From: CALKUP01 sp964492735
GTDB lineage: Bacteria > Patescibacteriota > Patescibacteriia > UBA9570 > XYC2-FULL-38-9
Length of the DNA: 64,000 bases
Direction: 5' to 3'
NCBI GenBank assembly: GCA_964492735.1
Contig: CAZBLE010000001.1
Span: 62,001-126,000, forward strand
Position numbers and translations under genes: made by a program
Notes under the pieces: model-generated
What the model was told of the DNA's origin: nothing
Databases searched by the model: none
What the model saw: only the letters and a program-made list of their open reading frames with translations
Shown here: positions 15,988-25,265 of the stretch, piece by piece
Numbering within the stretch: the stretch's first letter is position 1
Layout of the letters: each line of letters begins with the position of its first letter

Positions 15988-16998
15988 TTACTTATTCGAC
16001 CAATCGAATTCGGTAAAAGCCCATTGAGCCAGTTTTTTGGCTTGCGTGAAACGCGCATCATCTGACCCTGCACCAAGAATCACAATGATCACCGAATCAT
16101 CTTCTGCCCCGCCTGATGCTGCTGGAACACGTAATTTCACGACAACACAATATCCAGCCTGTGTGATATAGCCTGTTTTTCCAGCGATTACATCAAGCGA
16201 GCGATCGTATAATAATTTGTCTGTTGTATAAATAGTATTTTTAAATGCTCCATCGAGTGTTTCTTGTCGATGTTCTGCTTGCCCGGCGGGAGTTGCGATT
16301 TTCTCGTTCCAAAATGCCACTTGTGCAAGACGCGCAACATCGGAAACGGTTGCTGTATTCCCTGCCGACAATCCAGTTGTATCAGCAAAGGTTGCATGCG
16401 TCATGCCAATTGCCTTTGCCTTTTCATTCATTGCTTGAACATACTGTTCATCATTTAAATTTGTGGTATGCGCAAGGCCTGAAATCATATCATTATTACT
16501 CCCAACAATCGCACCATTTAATAAGTTCAACGTTGAAAGCTGCGAACCATTCGGCAAATTCAGCTCTTTTCCATCTGGTTGATCTTCTTCTGGTGCAAAC
16601 GTATGAATGTGATTGAGACCTTCTACTGGCTGATGATCAAACCACACTAATGCGGTCATGAGTTTGGTGATTGAAGCAATGGAAAGCTCAGCATCTGGAT
16701 TTTTTTGCCACAAAACGTGTTGTGATTTTCCATCAATCAAAATTGCGGCTCGGGCCCCAATTGCCGGATCAACTTGCTGTGATTTTTTGATCGGCGCAGA
16801 CGCTTCCTCACTCGCATGCATTTGCTGCAACACGCGCCATTCAAAGTCTTCAGATTTTTGAGTGACCTGCTCAGTCTGTTTTGCATTGTCAGATGTCACT
16901 GTCGGAACAGGATACACACCCGCATTCATTGCCATTGGAAGAGGCACTTGAAGCAGGCTTGAGATAACAATAAATCCGGTGATAACGTTTGAGAGCAT
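15988..16998 (-). CDS. D-alanyl-D-alanine carboxypeptidase (serine peptidase S11)
   Basis: This enzyme trims peptidoglycan stem peptides outside the membrane. The 336-residue protein has a hydrophobic N-terminus acting as signal or anchor, then the three penicillin-binding motifs: SITK (109-112, nucleophile Ser), SNN (167-169) and KTG (274-276). The body (AAILIDGKSQHVLWQKNPD...ELSIASITKLMTALV) is typical of DacA-type enzymes. The usual long C-terminal beta domain is absent. It converges on the GT2 gene with one base between them. Confidence 0.93.
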   Translation of the reverse strand: MLSNVITGFIVISSLLQVPLPMAMNAGVYPVPTVTSDNAKQTEQVTQKSEDFEWRVLQQMHASEEASAPIKKSQQVDPAIGARAAILIDGKSQHVLWQKNPDAELSIASITKLMTALVWFDHQPVEGLNHIHTFAPEEDQPDGKELNLPNGSQLSTLNLLNGAIVGSNNDMISGLAHTTNLNDEQYVQAMNEKAKAIGMTHATFADTTGLSAGNTATVSDVARLAQVAFWNEKIATPAGQAEHRQETLDGAFKNTIYTTDKLLYDRSLDVIAGKTGYITQAGYCVVVKLRVPAASGGAEDDSVIIVILGAGSDDARFTQAKKLAQWAFTEFDWSNK

Positions 16999-17007
16999 AG
17001 AGGGGTA

Positions 17008-17697
17008 TTATACTATATCTTCCTTGCGAATATTTTTTGTTTCACCTGGTTGCAATTGCAGGGAATCAAGCGTGAGCTTTCCAATACGCACACGCTGCAG
17101 ACTTGAAAGATTCCCGCCAACTGCTCCAACCATCCGTCGAATTTGCCGCTTCCACCCTTGTTTAATAATCATCCGAAATTGTTTTGGGTTGATGCGCGTG
17201 ACCTGAGCCGGCGCAGTCTTCCCTTCTTCGAGCGTGACACCCACGCGCAACTGTTCAAGTGCGGTATCTGAAATTGCACTGCTGCAGGTAATCACATATT
17301 CCTTTTCATGTTCAAATGATGGATGTGTGAGTTGGTGCGCAAGGTCACCATCATCCGTAAAAATTAACAAGCCAGTCGAATCTTTATCGAGTCGACCAAC
17401 TGGTTTTAAAGAATTGGGCAAATACGTCGGAAGCAGCTCCATGACGTTCGCTTCATCTTTATGAAAATCTGCCATGGTCGTCACAATCCCCTCTGGCTTG
17501 TGCATTGCAACATACGTATGACTCACACCCGGCATCACCACTTTGCCTTTCACCGTGACAATATCCTTCTCATTCACATCTGTTGAAAAATCATCTGCAA
17601 CAACGCCATTGACCACAACATGTCCGCGCGCGATAAGCTCGTCTGCTTTTCGTCTGCTTGCTACTCCGCACTGTGAAAGATATTTATTGAGTCGCAT
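17008..17697 (-). CDS. Pseudouridine synthase, RsuA/RluB family
   Basis: The protein has 229 residues. An S4 RNA-binding domain (MRLNKYLSQCGVASRRKADELIARGHVVVNG) is followed by the catalytic domain with GRLDKDSTGLLIFTDDG, where the Asp is the catalytic residue. The end, WKRQIRRMVGAVGGNLSSLQRVRIGKL, is typical of enzymes that modify 16S or 23S rRNA. RluB and RsuA cannot be told apart safely here. It follows the repeat-rich protein gene closely on the same strand. Confidence 0.93.
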   Translation of the reverse strand: MRLNKYLSQCGVASRRKADELIARGHVVVNGVVADDFSTDVNEKDIVTVKGKVVMPGVSHTYVAMHKPEGIVTTMADFHKDEANVMELLPTYLPNSLKPVGRLDKDSTGLLIFTDDGDLAHQLTHPSFEHEKEYVITCSSAISDTALEQLRVGVTLEEGKTAPAQVTRINPKQFRMIIKQGWKRQIRRMVGAVGGNLSSLQRVRIGKLTLDSLQLQPGETKNIRKEDIV

Positions 17698-17700
17698 AGA

Positions 17701-19593
17701 TTATTTTTTAACTTCTAATTTTCTTATTGCATCTAAAATGACAGGATTCTGTTCACCATAAATTTTCAAGCCGAGTTGTAATTGTGGCAATGCACTAGTA
17801 AACAAATTACCCGTAGTACCAAATAAGGTTCCTAAAAAGCCAATTTTAGCACCATCAATATGCACCACACCTCTATTCCTAGTGCCTAATGCGACCCATT
17901 TTTCAGCAGAGTCATATCGTGGGTCTGCGAGAATAGCAGCACGCCATTGATCTGGAGTGCGTTTTTCAATTTCAATCGCTTTCTGAATCGCAGCATTATC
18001 TTGTCCATAAATTGCGAGTCCCAGTTGCAAAAAAACCAATCGATCGTCTTTTGCATTACCACCTATTCCAAAGGCTGTCGCAATACTAATAATTTTATTT
18101 CCTTTTATAACAATATCTCTGGAGTCTAATGCGACCCATTTTTCAGCAGAGTCATATCGTGGGTCTGCGAGAATAGCACTGCGCCATTGATCTGGGGTAT
18201 ACTTTTTTGTTTCTTCTTCTAAGAGAACACGAGCTGCTTCTGCTTGTATTGCATCTGCCATAACAGGATTATCAAGTCCATATATCTGAGCTCCAAGCTG
18301 CAATTGTGTAAGCAGGCGATTATGAACCACAAGTCCATCAATACCAAATACTGTAGCTATTTTATGCAAACCCGCACCATCAATTTCTATTTTTTTTCGA
18401 CCCGGCATTCCTAGCGTGATCCATTTTTCAGCAGAGTCATATCGTGGGTCTGCGAGAATAGCAGCACGCCATTGATCTGGAGTGCGTTTTTCAATTTCAA
18501 TTGCTTTCTGAATCGCAGCATTGTCTTGTCCATAAATTGCGAGTCCAAGATCTAATTGAGGTAATAGTCCACCCGCGATATTTCCATTAATAGCGAAAAC
18601 TGTTTTCAAAGCATGTATACCATAACCATTCATGTGAATTTTTGCTCGCGCGTTTACACTCAAAGCCAACCATTTTTCAGCAGAGTCATATCGTGGATCT
18701 TGCAAAAAAGCTTCTCGAATACGATCTTGCAAGCGAACATCCACTTTTTCTTTTTTATGAGAATTGATCACTTCTGAACTCTCCGTCTTCTTCCATAGAT
18801 CTTCAGAAAGCAATAATAATTTAATTTCAGCAGCCCATTGAGCGGCATCAAAACGAACCAATTTGCGAACGCTGTCTGGGAACTCTGTTTGTAATTGCTC
18901 TTTTGTTTTCGTTGTAAGGGTCTCTGGAGAAAAATGACCGCGCAAAATAAATGTCGCCTCTCCCACTTGATCACACACTAAAATTGTTCTTTGTAATCGA
19001 GGAATTTCAATAATCACATATGATGCTTTACGCATCATATCTTTTGAAACCTCACCAATAGTAATCACATAATCATCTGCAAAAATTCCTTCGTCTTCAA
19101 GGAGCTGGCGAATTTCTTGCACACGTGGCTCAAACCGAGTTGGCTCCCAAACAGTTTCTCCAGAGCCTGTTCTATCTGGAGCGTCTCCTGGTGGCAAAAT
19201 AATGCCGCCCACACGTTTAATAAACAATGGCTCTTTGGGCGATGTTTCTGTGCCATCAAAATCAAATGCTGACCGCACACGCTGTTGCGCTTGCTCACCA
19301 GCCACCGCCAAAAGACTTTGAATATCTACACCCTTTAATTCACCTTCAAGCATCTGTGCGGCTTGCGCCTCTCTCTCTAACGAAGATCCTGTGACGCCTG
19401 GGATACGCTGTGCTGCATCGGCTGCCCTCTCTAAATCTGCAAAGAAATCTTTAAATGAATCTTCTGTACCATCATATCGCTGTGCCGTAGCGTACGCATC
19501 TTGTGTTGCCCGCAAAAATTCCTGCAGCTCAGGAGGCCGTTCGGCCTGTGCTACACGTTCACCTGGCGGACGAGAATATTCCGGCATAGACAA
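17701..19593 (-). CDS. Large protein with ~80-residue tandem repeats (DPRYDSAEKW)
   Basis: The protein has 630 residues. After a ~260-residue N-terminal region with its own globular character (VREIRQLLEDEGIF, VITIGEVSKDMMRKASYVIIEIPR), at least four tandem repeats follow. Each reads TPDQWRAAILADPRYDSAEKWxxL, a short variable strand, IxxIATVFGIxG, and LxQLxLGxxIYGxDNxxxxxAI. Variable turns contrast with near-identical helices, as in target-recognition repeat proteins. The DNA is also nearly identical between repeats, implying recent duplication or gene conversion. No signal peptide is seen. It sits between scpB and the pseudouridine synthase gene. I do not recognise the family. Confidence 0.8.
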   Translation of the reverse strand: MSMPEYSRPPGERVAQAERPPELQEFLRATQDAYATAQRYDGTEDSFKDFFADLERAADAAQRIPGVTGSSLEREAQAAQMLEGELKGVDIQSLLAVAGEQAQQRVRSAFDFDGTETSPKEPLFIKRVGGIILPPGDAPDRTGSGETVWEPTRFEPRVQEIRQLLEDEGIFADDYVITIGEVSKDMMRKASYVIIEIPRLQRTILVCDQVGEATFILRGHFSPETLTTKTKEQLQTEFPDSVRKLVRFDAAQWAAEIKLLLLSEDLWKKTESSEVINSHKKEKVDVRLQDRIREAFLQDPRYDSAEKWLALSVNARAKIHMNGYGIHALKTVFAINGNIAGGLLPQLDLGLAIYGQDNAAIQKAIEIEKRTPDQWRAAILADPRYDSAEKWITLGMPGRKKIEIDGAGLHKIATVFGIDGLVVHNRLLTQLQLGAQIYGLDNPVMADAIQAEAARVLLEEETKKYTPDQWRSAILADPRYDSAEKWVALDSRDIVIKGNKIISIATAFGIGGNAKDDRLVFLQLGLAIYGQDNAAIQKAIEIEKRTPDQWRAAILADPRYDSAEKWVALGTRNRGVVHIDGAKIGFLGTLFGTTGNLFTSALPQLQLGLKIYGEQNPVILDAIRKLEVKK

Positions 19594-20262
19594 TTATTTA
19601 TCTGTAAAAAAATCTTGGGATTGTTTTTCAAGCAACTCTTTCAAATGCACATTTTCATTCAGCTCTTGATAATCTGGCAGCTGCGCGATATCTGTGATTC
19701 CTAAAAATTTCAAAAAATCAATTGTCACTTGATAAATTGGTGAGCCAGTTTCTGTTTCACCTGCTTCTTCGACAAGACCGCGAATCATCAAGTTCCGCAA
19801 AATCAATGAGCAGTTCACGCCACGAATCAATTCAATTTCTGATTTACTGACTGGTCCGCGATATGCAATAATAGTCAATGTCTCAAGAGCTGGACGCGTC
19901 AGTTCCCCTGCTTGATCTGTTTTCAAGAATGCAGCCACTTGCTCTGCTGTTTCTGGAGCAGTCGTCATTTGCACTGCACCGTCTTGCTGCACAATCACAA
20001 TCCCACCACCACGCTGCTTGTACGCTTCTTGAAGTTTTGAAACGGTTTCTCGAACAACATCTTCAGACAATTCCGTGAGTTTCGCGAGCTTGCGAATCTG
20101 CACTGGCACATGATGAGCAAACAGCAACGCTTCAACAAGTTGCATTGGAGTTGCAGGAGTCATTTCAACAACAACTTCTTGCGCTGCTACTTCAGTAGCC
20201 GTTTCTTCTGCGACGTTTTCGGCAACCGTTTCTTCAGATGGTAATGGTGTGTGTTCAGACAT
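19594..20262 (-). CDS. scpB: Segregation and condensation protein B (ScpB)
   Basis: ScpB is a winged-helix partner of ScpA in the Smc complex that organises the chromosome. The 222-residue protein carries VEALLFAHHVPVQIRKLAKLTELS, a GGIVIVQ strand, and TRPALETLTIIAYRGPVSKSEIELIRGVNCSLILRNLMIRGLVEEAG, the family's best-conserved block. An acidic, low-complexity N-terminal ~35 residues is extra. It lies 5 bases after scpA on the same strand. Confidence 0.95.
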   Translation of the reverse strand: MSEHTPLPSEETVAENVAEETATEVAAQEVVVEMTPATPMQLVEALLFAHHVPVQIRKLAKLTELSEDVVRETVSKLQEAYKQRGGGIVIVQQDGAVQMTTAPETAEQVAAFLKTDQAGELTRPALETLTIIAYRGPVSKSEIELIRGVNCSLILRNLMIRGLVEEAGETETGSPIYQVTIDFLKFLGITDIAQLPDYQELNENVHLKELLEKQSQDFFTDK

Positions 20263-20267
20263 AAAAA

Positions 20268-20972
20268 TTACTGTAAAAGTGATTGGATAGTAATAGTATC
20301 TTGCGGCGACTGTTGTGTCACAGCAATTTCTTGTTTTTTCATCAGCTCAAGGAGTGCCAAAAATGTCACAACCACCTCTCCCCGATCACCGGAATCCGCG
20401 AGCAATTCAGTAAACGAAAGTTGTTTGTGTTTTTTCAGCAAATCATGAATCTGCGTAAACTTTTCGCGCAATGTCACAACTTTTTCAATTGCCGCTTTTG
20501 GAATCCGAACAATTGGCGCAAGACCTTCAAGGACATCAACAAACAGATTACGCAAATCATTGAGCTCAAACACGCTCGGCGGGCGGAATGTAATCACTTG
20601 CTCACGCACCGATGGCTTGCTGCCAAACAACTGATTACCCGCGAGCAACATCTGCTCGACACCAGCCATCGCGTCAACATAGCGCTTATACATTTTCAGC
20701 TGCGTTGCGAGCTCGTTTGGATCTTGCTCTTCATCTGCCTGTAAATATGGCAGCAACGCTTGCGATTTCAAAAGCAGCAACCGCGTCGCAATCACCAAAA
20801 AATCAGCGAGCTCTTCCGGCGTGCGCTCTTCAATGGTTTCAAGATACGAAATAAATTGTTCCGCAACTTCAGACAATGAGATGGTTGTGATATCCAGTTC
20901 TCGATTTTCAATCAACTGCAACAACAAATCAAGCGGTCCGTCAAAATTCTGAATTTGCAGCTCTTGTTTCAT
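20268..20972 (-). CDS. scpA: Segregation and condensation protein A (ScpA)
   Basis: ScpA is the kleisin that closes the Smc ring. The 234-residue protein begins LQIQNFDGPLDLLLQLIENRELDITTISLSEVAEQFISYL, the diagnostic N-terminal block. It has ELADFLVIATRLLLLKSQALLPYL and ends in a winged-helix segment. It is next to scpB, as is usual, and 1 base from aspS. Confidence 0.96.
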   Translation of the reverse strand: MKQELQIQNFDGPLDLLLQLIENRELDITTISLSEVAEQFISYLETIEERTPEELADFLVIATRLLLLKSQALLPYLQADEEQDPNELATQLKMYKRYVDAMAGVEQMLLAGNQLFGSKPSVREQVITFRPPSVFELNDLRNLFVDVLEGLAPIVRIPKAAIEKVVTLREKFTQIHDLLKKHKQLSFTELLADSGDRGEVVVTFLALLELMKKQEIAVTQQSPQDTITIQSLLQ

Positions 20973-20973
20973 C

Positions 20974-22422
20974 TTATTGTGCGTCAGCTGTTTTGTCAGA
21001 TTTTTTTTCTACAACGGTCAAGTCATATTCAGCAAGCAACTCGTTCGGCATTGCAGACGGCGCATCCATCACTGCTGTTCGACCTTGCATTGTCATTGGG
21101 AAACTTTGCACTTCACGCAAAAATTCTTCACCAGCAAGATTCATAATCATGCGCTCTACCCCAAGACCGATGCCGCCATGTGGTGGTTGTCCAAATGTAA
21201 ACGCCTCAAGAATATGGCCAATGCTGTCATCGATTTCTTCATCAGTGTAACCCATGACTTTATAGGTCGCGCGTAAAATTTCTGGCTTGTGCGCACGAAT
21301 GCTTCCACCGCCAGCTTCATATCCGTTGCAAATCAAATCGTATTGCTGCGTAATAATATCTTCGATGTTTGTCCCATTCATCAACCATTCGATATGCTCT
21401 GGTTTTGGCATAGAAAATGGATTGTGTGTGAATGTCCATTTTCCGTCATCTGTTTTTTCAAAAAACGGGAACTCAACCACCCACGCAAACGCGAGCACGC
21501 CATTTTTCTTATCTTCTTCTGTGCGCAAATCAAATTTATCCGCACCGTATTTTTCCATGGATTCTTTATAGGTAATACGTGGAAATGGTTTTTGCTGAAT
21601 GGTGAAACCCATACCTTCAATCACCTCTGTCACCATCGCCTCCACAATATCCAAGACTTCATTGTATTCCACAAACGCGAGCTCAATATCGAGCTGTGTA
21701 TGTTCAAAGCCACGGTCTGCGCGCAAATCTTCATCACGAATACATCGCGCTAACTGAAAATATCGCTCAAAGCCACCGCCAACAAGCAATTGTTTGTATT
21801 GCTGCGGAGATTGTGGTAACGCATAAAACTTGCCTGGATTTTTTCTCGACGGAACTAAGAAATCACGTGATCCTTCTGGCGTTGCTTTTGTGAGCAACGG
21901 TGTTTCAATTTCTGTAAATTTTTGCTTGAACAAAAACTCACGACACTTCTGAATATATTCAGATCGCAAACGTAAATTGCGCTGCATGCGCTCGGTTCGT
22001 AAATCGAGGTAGCGATATTTCAAACGCAATTCTTCTTCAACGTTGAATGTGTCTTTATTTAATTCAAATGGTGTTGTTGCGGCTTCAGTCAGAATTTCAA
22101 GCTCCAACGCTTCAATTTCAACTGTTCCAGTAACCATATCTGGGTTTACCTGTTTTTCTGGGCGGGCGTTCACTTGCCCAACAATCTTCACGACAAATTC
22201 ATGTCGCAAGGCCTTTGCTGCTTCAATCGCTTCGGTGTGATTCGGCAAAAAGACCACTTGCGCAATGCCTGTTTGGTCACGCAAATCAATAAAAATGAGC
22301 TTGCCCATATCACGACGGACATCCACCCAACCCATCAATGTGACTGTTTCTCCTGTTTTCTGGACTGTGTCGGCGATCCAGGTCCGTTGTGTTGCCATTG
22401 TCGGCTCAGATGTCGTATTCAT
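20974..22422 (-). CDS. aspS: Aspartyl-tRNA synthetase lacking the GAD insertion
   Basis: This class II enzyme charges tRNA-Asp. The 482-residue protein has the anticodon-binding OB fold (LMGWVDVRRDMGKLIFIDLRDQTG), motif 1/2 features (TPEGSRDFLVPSR, FERYFQLARCIRDEDLRADRGFEHTQLD) and motif 3 (GIGLGVERMIMNL). The bacterial-type sequence would predict ~590 residues with a GAD domain inserted after KYGxDKFDLR. Here that site runs almost directly into the second half of the catalytic domain (AWVVEFPFFE), so the GAD domain is missing. Confidence 0.96.
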   Translation of the reverse strand: MNTTSEPTMATQRTWIADTVQKTGETVTLMGWVDVRRDMGKLIFIDLRDQTGIAQVVFLPNHTEAIEAAKALRHEFVVKIVGQVNARPEKQVNPDMVTGTVEIEALELEILTEAATTPFELNKDTFNVEEELRLKYRYLDLRTERMQRNLRLRSEYIQKCREFLFKQKFTEIETPLLTKATPEGSRDFLVPSRKNPGKFYALPQSPQQYKQLLVGGGFERYFQLARCIRDEDLRADRGFEHTQLDIELAFVEYNEVLDIVEAMVTEVIEGMGFTIQQKPFPRITYKESMEKYGADKFDLRTEEDKKNGVLAFAWVVEFPFFEKTDDGKWTFTHNPFSMPKPEHIEWLMNGTNIEDIITQQYDLICNGYEAGGGSIRAHKPEILRATYKVMGYTDEEIDDSIGHILEAFTFGQPPHGGIGLGVERMIMNLAGEEFLREVQSFPMTMQGRTAVMDAPSAMPNELLAEYDLTVVEKKSDKTADAQ

Positions 22423-22442
22423 ACATCTCGTAGAGTAACAAA

Positions 22443-22466
22443 AAAAGACTTGTTTTTCAAGCCTTT
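22443..22466 (-). terminator. Intrinsic terminator between asnS and aspS
   Basis: The minus strand reads AAGGCTTG, an AAAAA loop, CAAGTCTT and TTTT. It sits between asnS and aspS and could lower downstream transcription. The T/A-rich flanks allow it to work in either direction. Confidence 0.7.
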
Positions 22467-22491
22467 TTTCGCCCTGTGTCGCAAGAGTCTC

Positions 22492-23781
22492 TTATGGATT
22501 CAATCGGTTTGGCGTACGTGGAAATGGAATAGATTCACGGATGTGTTTTCCTCCCGTAATCCATGTCACAAGCCGCTCTAGTCCATATCCAAAGCCAGAG
22601 TGTGGCACTGAGCCATATTTCCGTAAATCGAGATACCACTCATAGTGCTCTTGTGGTAATCCATACTCTGCAATCTTTGATTTCAATAAATCATAGTCCG
22701 CAATACGCTGGCTGCCACCGATAATTTCACCATAGCCTTCTGGGGCGAGTAAGTCAGCGCACAACACACGTGTTTCATCTTCAGGGTCTGGTTGCATATA
22801 AAACGCCTTCACCTTTGCCGGATATTTCATAATGAAAATCGGCATGTCATATTCTTTTGTCAGCATTGTTTCATCATCTGCTCCCAAATCTGCATCTGGC
22901 TGAATATCAGATCCCATTGTTTGTAATTTTTCCACCGCTTCTTTATGGGTCATGCGAACAAACGGTTGTAGTGTTTTTTCGAGCATTGGAATATCTCGCT
23001 CTAATAATTCCAAGTCAGCACGGTTACGCTCAAGTACAGTTTTGACAATATATTGAATCAATTTTTCCTGCACATCCATATTCCCCTCAAAATCAGTGAA
23101 CGCCATTTCTGCATCCATCATCCAAAATTCTGTGAGATGACGACGGGTCATTGATTTTTCTGCACGAAAGACCGGGCCAAAATCAAACACGCGACCATGT
23201 GAAAAAATTGCTGCTTCAATATAGAGCTGTCCGGACTGAGTCAAATACGCTTGTCCCATGTCAAAATAATCAACAGAAAATAATTCCGTTGTATCTTCTG
23301 CTGCAGTCGGCGTAAAAATCGGAGCATCAATTTTTGTAAATCCATCACTGTTTAAATATTCGTACGTTGCATTAATGATTGTGTTGCGCACGCGTTGAAT
23401 CGCCCACTGTTTTGGACTGCGGAGCCACAAGTGTCGCATGTTCATTAAAAAATCTGGGCCATGTTCTTTTTTGCCAATCGGAAATTCTTCTGCAACGTGA
23501 ACAAGTTCAATATCACTGACTTGGAGCTCATACTCCTCTTTCTTTGGATGTTTACTCACAGTACCAGTGAGTACGACAGAAGTTTCAATTGTAATCTGCT
23601 GCGCCTTTTCCCAGACGTCAGCTGCAACTTCTGGCTGTGACACAATCGCCTGACAAAATCCGCTACCGTCACGCATTTGTAAAAACGCGATCTTTCCAGA
23701 AGAGCGGAGGTTATATACCCAACCGGCAATAGAAACCTGAGCGTCAACGTGCTGTGAAAATTGTTTAATTGGAGTATACAT
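22492..23781 (-). CDS. asnS: Asparaginyl-tRNA synthetase
   Basis: The 429-residue class IIb synthetase has an N-terminal OB fold (VSIAGWVYNLRSSGKIAFLQMRDGSG), motif 2 (FGPVFRAEKSMTRRHLTEFWMMDAEMAF), and motif 3 (HSGFGYGLERLVTWITG) with the characteristic C-terminus IRESIPFPRTPNRLNP. Having AsnRS next to AspRS indicates direct charging of tRNA-Asn rather than sole reliance on the amidotransferase route. Confidence 0.96.
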   Translation of the reverse strand: MYTPIKQFSQHVDAQVSIAGWVYNLRSSGKIAFLQMRDGSGFCQAIVSQPEVAADVWEKAQQITIETSVVLTGTVSKHPKKEEYELQVSDIELVHVAEEFPIGKKEHGPDFLMNMRHLWLRSPKQWAIQRVRNTIINATYEYLNSDGFTKIDAPIFTPTAAEDTTELFSVDYFDMGQAYLTQSGQLYIEAAIFSHGRVFDFGPVFRAEKSMTRRHLTEFWMMDAEMAFTDFEGNMDVQEKLIQYIVKTVLERNRADLELLERDIPMLEKTLQPFVRMTHKEAVEKLQTMGSDIQPDADLGADDETMLTKEYDMPIFIMKYPAKVKAFYMQPDPEDETRVLCADLLAPEGYGEIIGGSQRIADYDLLKSKIAEYGLPQEHYEWYLDLRKYGSVPHSGFGYGLERLVTWITGGKHIRESIPFPRTPNRLNP

Positions 23782-23783
23782 AA

Positions 23784-24515
23784 TTATTGTGGTTTTCGTT
23801 GTTCAATCATTTCGAGGGCTTTTTCAATTGCGATTTCTTGATTTTTTGCTTTTTCAAATCGAAGAACTGCTAAACGCTCTTCCACTCGATCCAGTAATAG
23901 TGCTCGATCTTCTGGTGTTAAAAAGCGCAGTTGAAATTCACGCAATGCATGAATAGTTGTATCGAGCTGAACATCTGCATTGAGTGATAATTCAAATGCG
24001 TACACTAATACTTTTTCTGCTTGTCCGATATCATAATTGGGATCCAGCGCGCGGCAATAGCGATTCATTTCATCAAGTAAATCATCAAGTTGATCAAACC
24101 GATCAGCGATAATTTTTGCCGGGATAATGTATTCTTTAAATTCTGCTTGAATCAGATCAACCGCATCATCTTCTCCGGCTTGAATATCCGCACGAATGTG
24201 ATCGAGGAAATAATCGGCCACAATGTCAACAATTTTTGTACCGATAGTTTCAGCGGCTTCCACAACTTGAAACAATTCGGATTTTTGATATGGACTTGTC
24301 ACACTCAAATCCGGTGCGCTAAAAAAAGCAAACAACTCTCCACGGTCAGAAATTCCTTGTTGCAAACGTTCGAATTCTAAAATAGTCGCTGCTAATTTTT
24401 CTGGACTCTTTTCTTCACGCTGCTGCTGTTCCAGTGCATGCAACTGCTGATTCAATTGTTCAGTATCAGTTGTCAGCTGAGTTTTAAGTTCAAATAATTG
24501 TTGTTCTGAAAGCAT
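23784..24515 (-). CDS. Hypothetical helical protein, 243 aa
   Basis: The sequence is almost entirely helical. An N-terminal coiled coil (residues 1-55, rich in Gln/Glu/Leu) precedes long amphipathic helices and a Glu/Lys/Arg-rich C-terminus. No membrane helix, cysteine cluster or known motif is seen. It lies 2 bases upstream of asnS and 5 bases downstream of a tiny membrane protein gene on the same strand. I do not recognise a family. Confidence 0.75.
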   Translation of the reverse strand: MLSEQQLFELKTQLTTDTEQLNQQLHALEQQQREEKSPEKLAATILEFERLQQGISDRGELFAFFSAPDLSVTSPYQKSELFQVVEAAETIGTKIVDIVADYFLDHIRADIQAGEDDAVDLIQAEFKEYIIPAKIIADRFDQLDDLLDEMNRYCRALDPNYDIGQAEKVLVYAFELSLNADVQLDTTIHALREFQLRFLTPEDRALLLDRVEERLAVLRFEKAKNQEIAIEKALEMIEQRKPQ

Positions 24516-24520
24516 ATGAC

Positions 24521-24688
24521 CTACGATCCATAATTCATTATATTCTCCCCGAATTTTACTGCGAAAATAGTCACAGCCGCGAGCACGAGAAAACCAAGAG
24601 CGAGCACACCAGCAATCACTCCAGCGGTGCGCCCGAGAATTTCAGCTTGCGTCGGCGCTTCTACAGCCTCACGAGATGCCTTTTCCAT
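24521..24688 (-). CDS. Tiny single-pass membrane protein, 55 aa
   Basis: ATG at 24688 to TAG at 24521 encodes 55 residues: a polar N-terminus (MEKASREAVEAPTQAEI), one strong membrane helix (GVIAGVLALGFLVLAAVTIF) and a short tail. It fills an otherwise empty spacer and sits 5 bases before the next gene on the same strand. No Shine-Dalgarno is obvious, which is common for genes in this window. Function unknown. Confidence 0.55.
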   Translation of the reverse strand: MEKASREAVEAPTQAEILGRTAGVIAGVLALGFLVLAAVTIFAVKFGENIMNYGS

Positions 24689-24724
24689 GTGGAAAATATA
24701 GCGAAATAGCAGACTCTTGTCTAC

Positions 24725-25261
24725 TTATGACGCAATCAGCGCTTTAAATTTCTTCTCAAACTTTTCGATTTTTGGACGGACAACAAGCTGACAATACATT
24801 TGATCAGGGTTGCGCTCAAAATATCGATGGTGATATTCCTCGGCTTCATAAAATGTCGTAAGCGGCTCAACGGTTGTGACAATCGGTGCTGGGTAGTCTG
24901 GCGCGAGCTCAGCGATAAGCTTTTTCGCTGTTTGCTCTTGTGCGTCAGATGTTGTGAAAATAGATGACCGATATTGCGTACCAGTGTCGTTCCCCTGCCG
25001 GTTGAGCTGTGTTGGGTCATGAACGCCAAAAAACACAGTCAGAATATCTTCGTATGTGATAACGCCTGGATCAAATTCCACTTGAATCACTTCCGCGTGT
25101 CCAGTGTTTCCAGTGCAGACTTGTTCATAGGTTGGATTTTGTGTTTCTCCACCAGTGTAACCTGGTGCGACTTTTGTGACACCACGCAATTGTAAAAAGA
25201 CGGCTTCAGTGCACCAGAAGCACCCTCCGCCGATGACTGCAATTTCTGTTTGTGTGTTCAT
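24725..25261 (-). CDS. msrA: Peptide methionine sulfoxide reductase MsrA
   Basis: MsrA reduces methionine-S-sulfoxide in proteins. Starting at MNTQTEIAVIGGG (25261) gives 178 residues; the longer frame adds an unlikely hydrophobic prefix. The active-site motif GGGCFWCTEAVF holds the catalytic Cys. Other family blocks are GYTGGETQNPTYEQVCTGNTGHAEVIQVEFDP and PDQMYCQLVVRPKIEKFEKKF. It lies 4 bases after the DUF305 gene, forming a small stress-related pair. Confidence 0.97.
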   Translation of the reverse strand: MNTQTEIAVIGGGCFWCTEAVFLQLRGVTKVAPGYTGGETQNPTYEQVCTGNTGHAEVIQVEFDPGVITYEDILTVFFGVHDPTQLNRQGNDTGTQYRSSIFTTSDAQEQTAKKLIAELAPDYPAPIVTTVEPLTTFYEAEEYHHRYFERNPDQMYCQLVVRPKIEKFEKKFKALIAS

Positions 25262-25265
25262 AAAA

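Noticed and set aside
17896..18710. CRISPR-like repeats
   Set aside because: The repeated DNA is in frame inside one gene and encodes protein repeats of ~80 residues.
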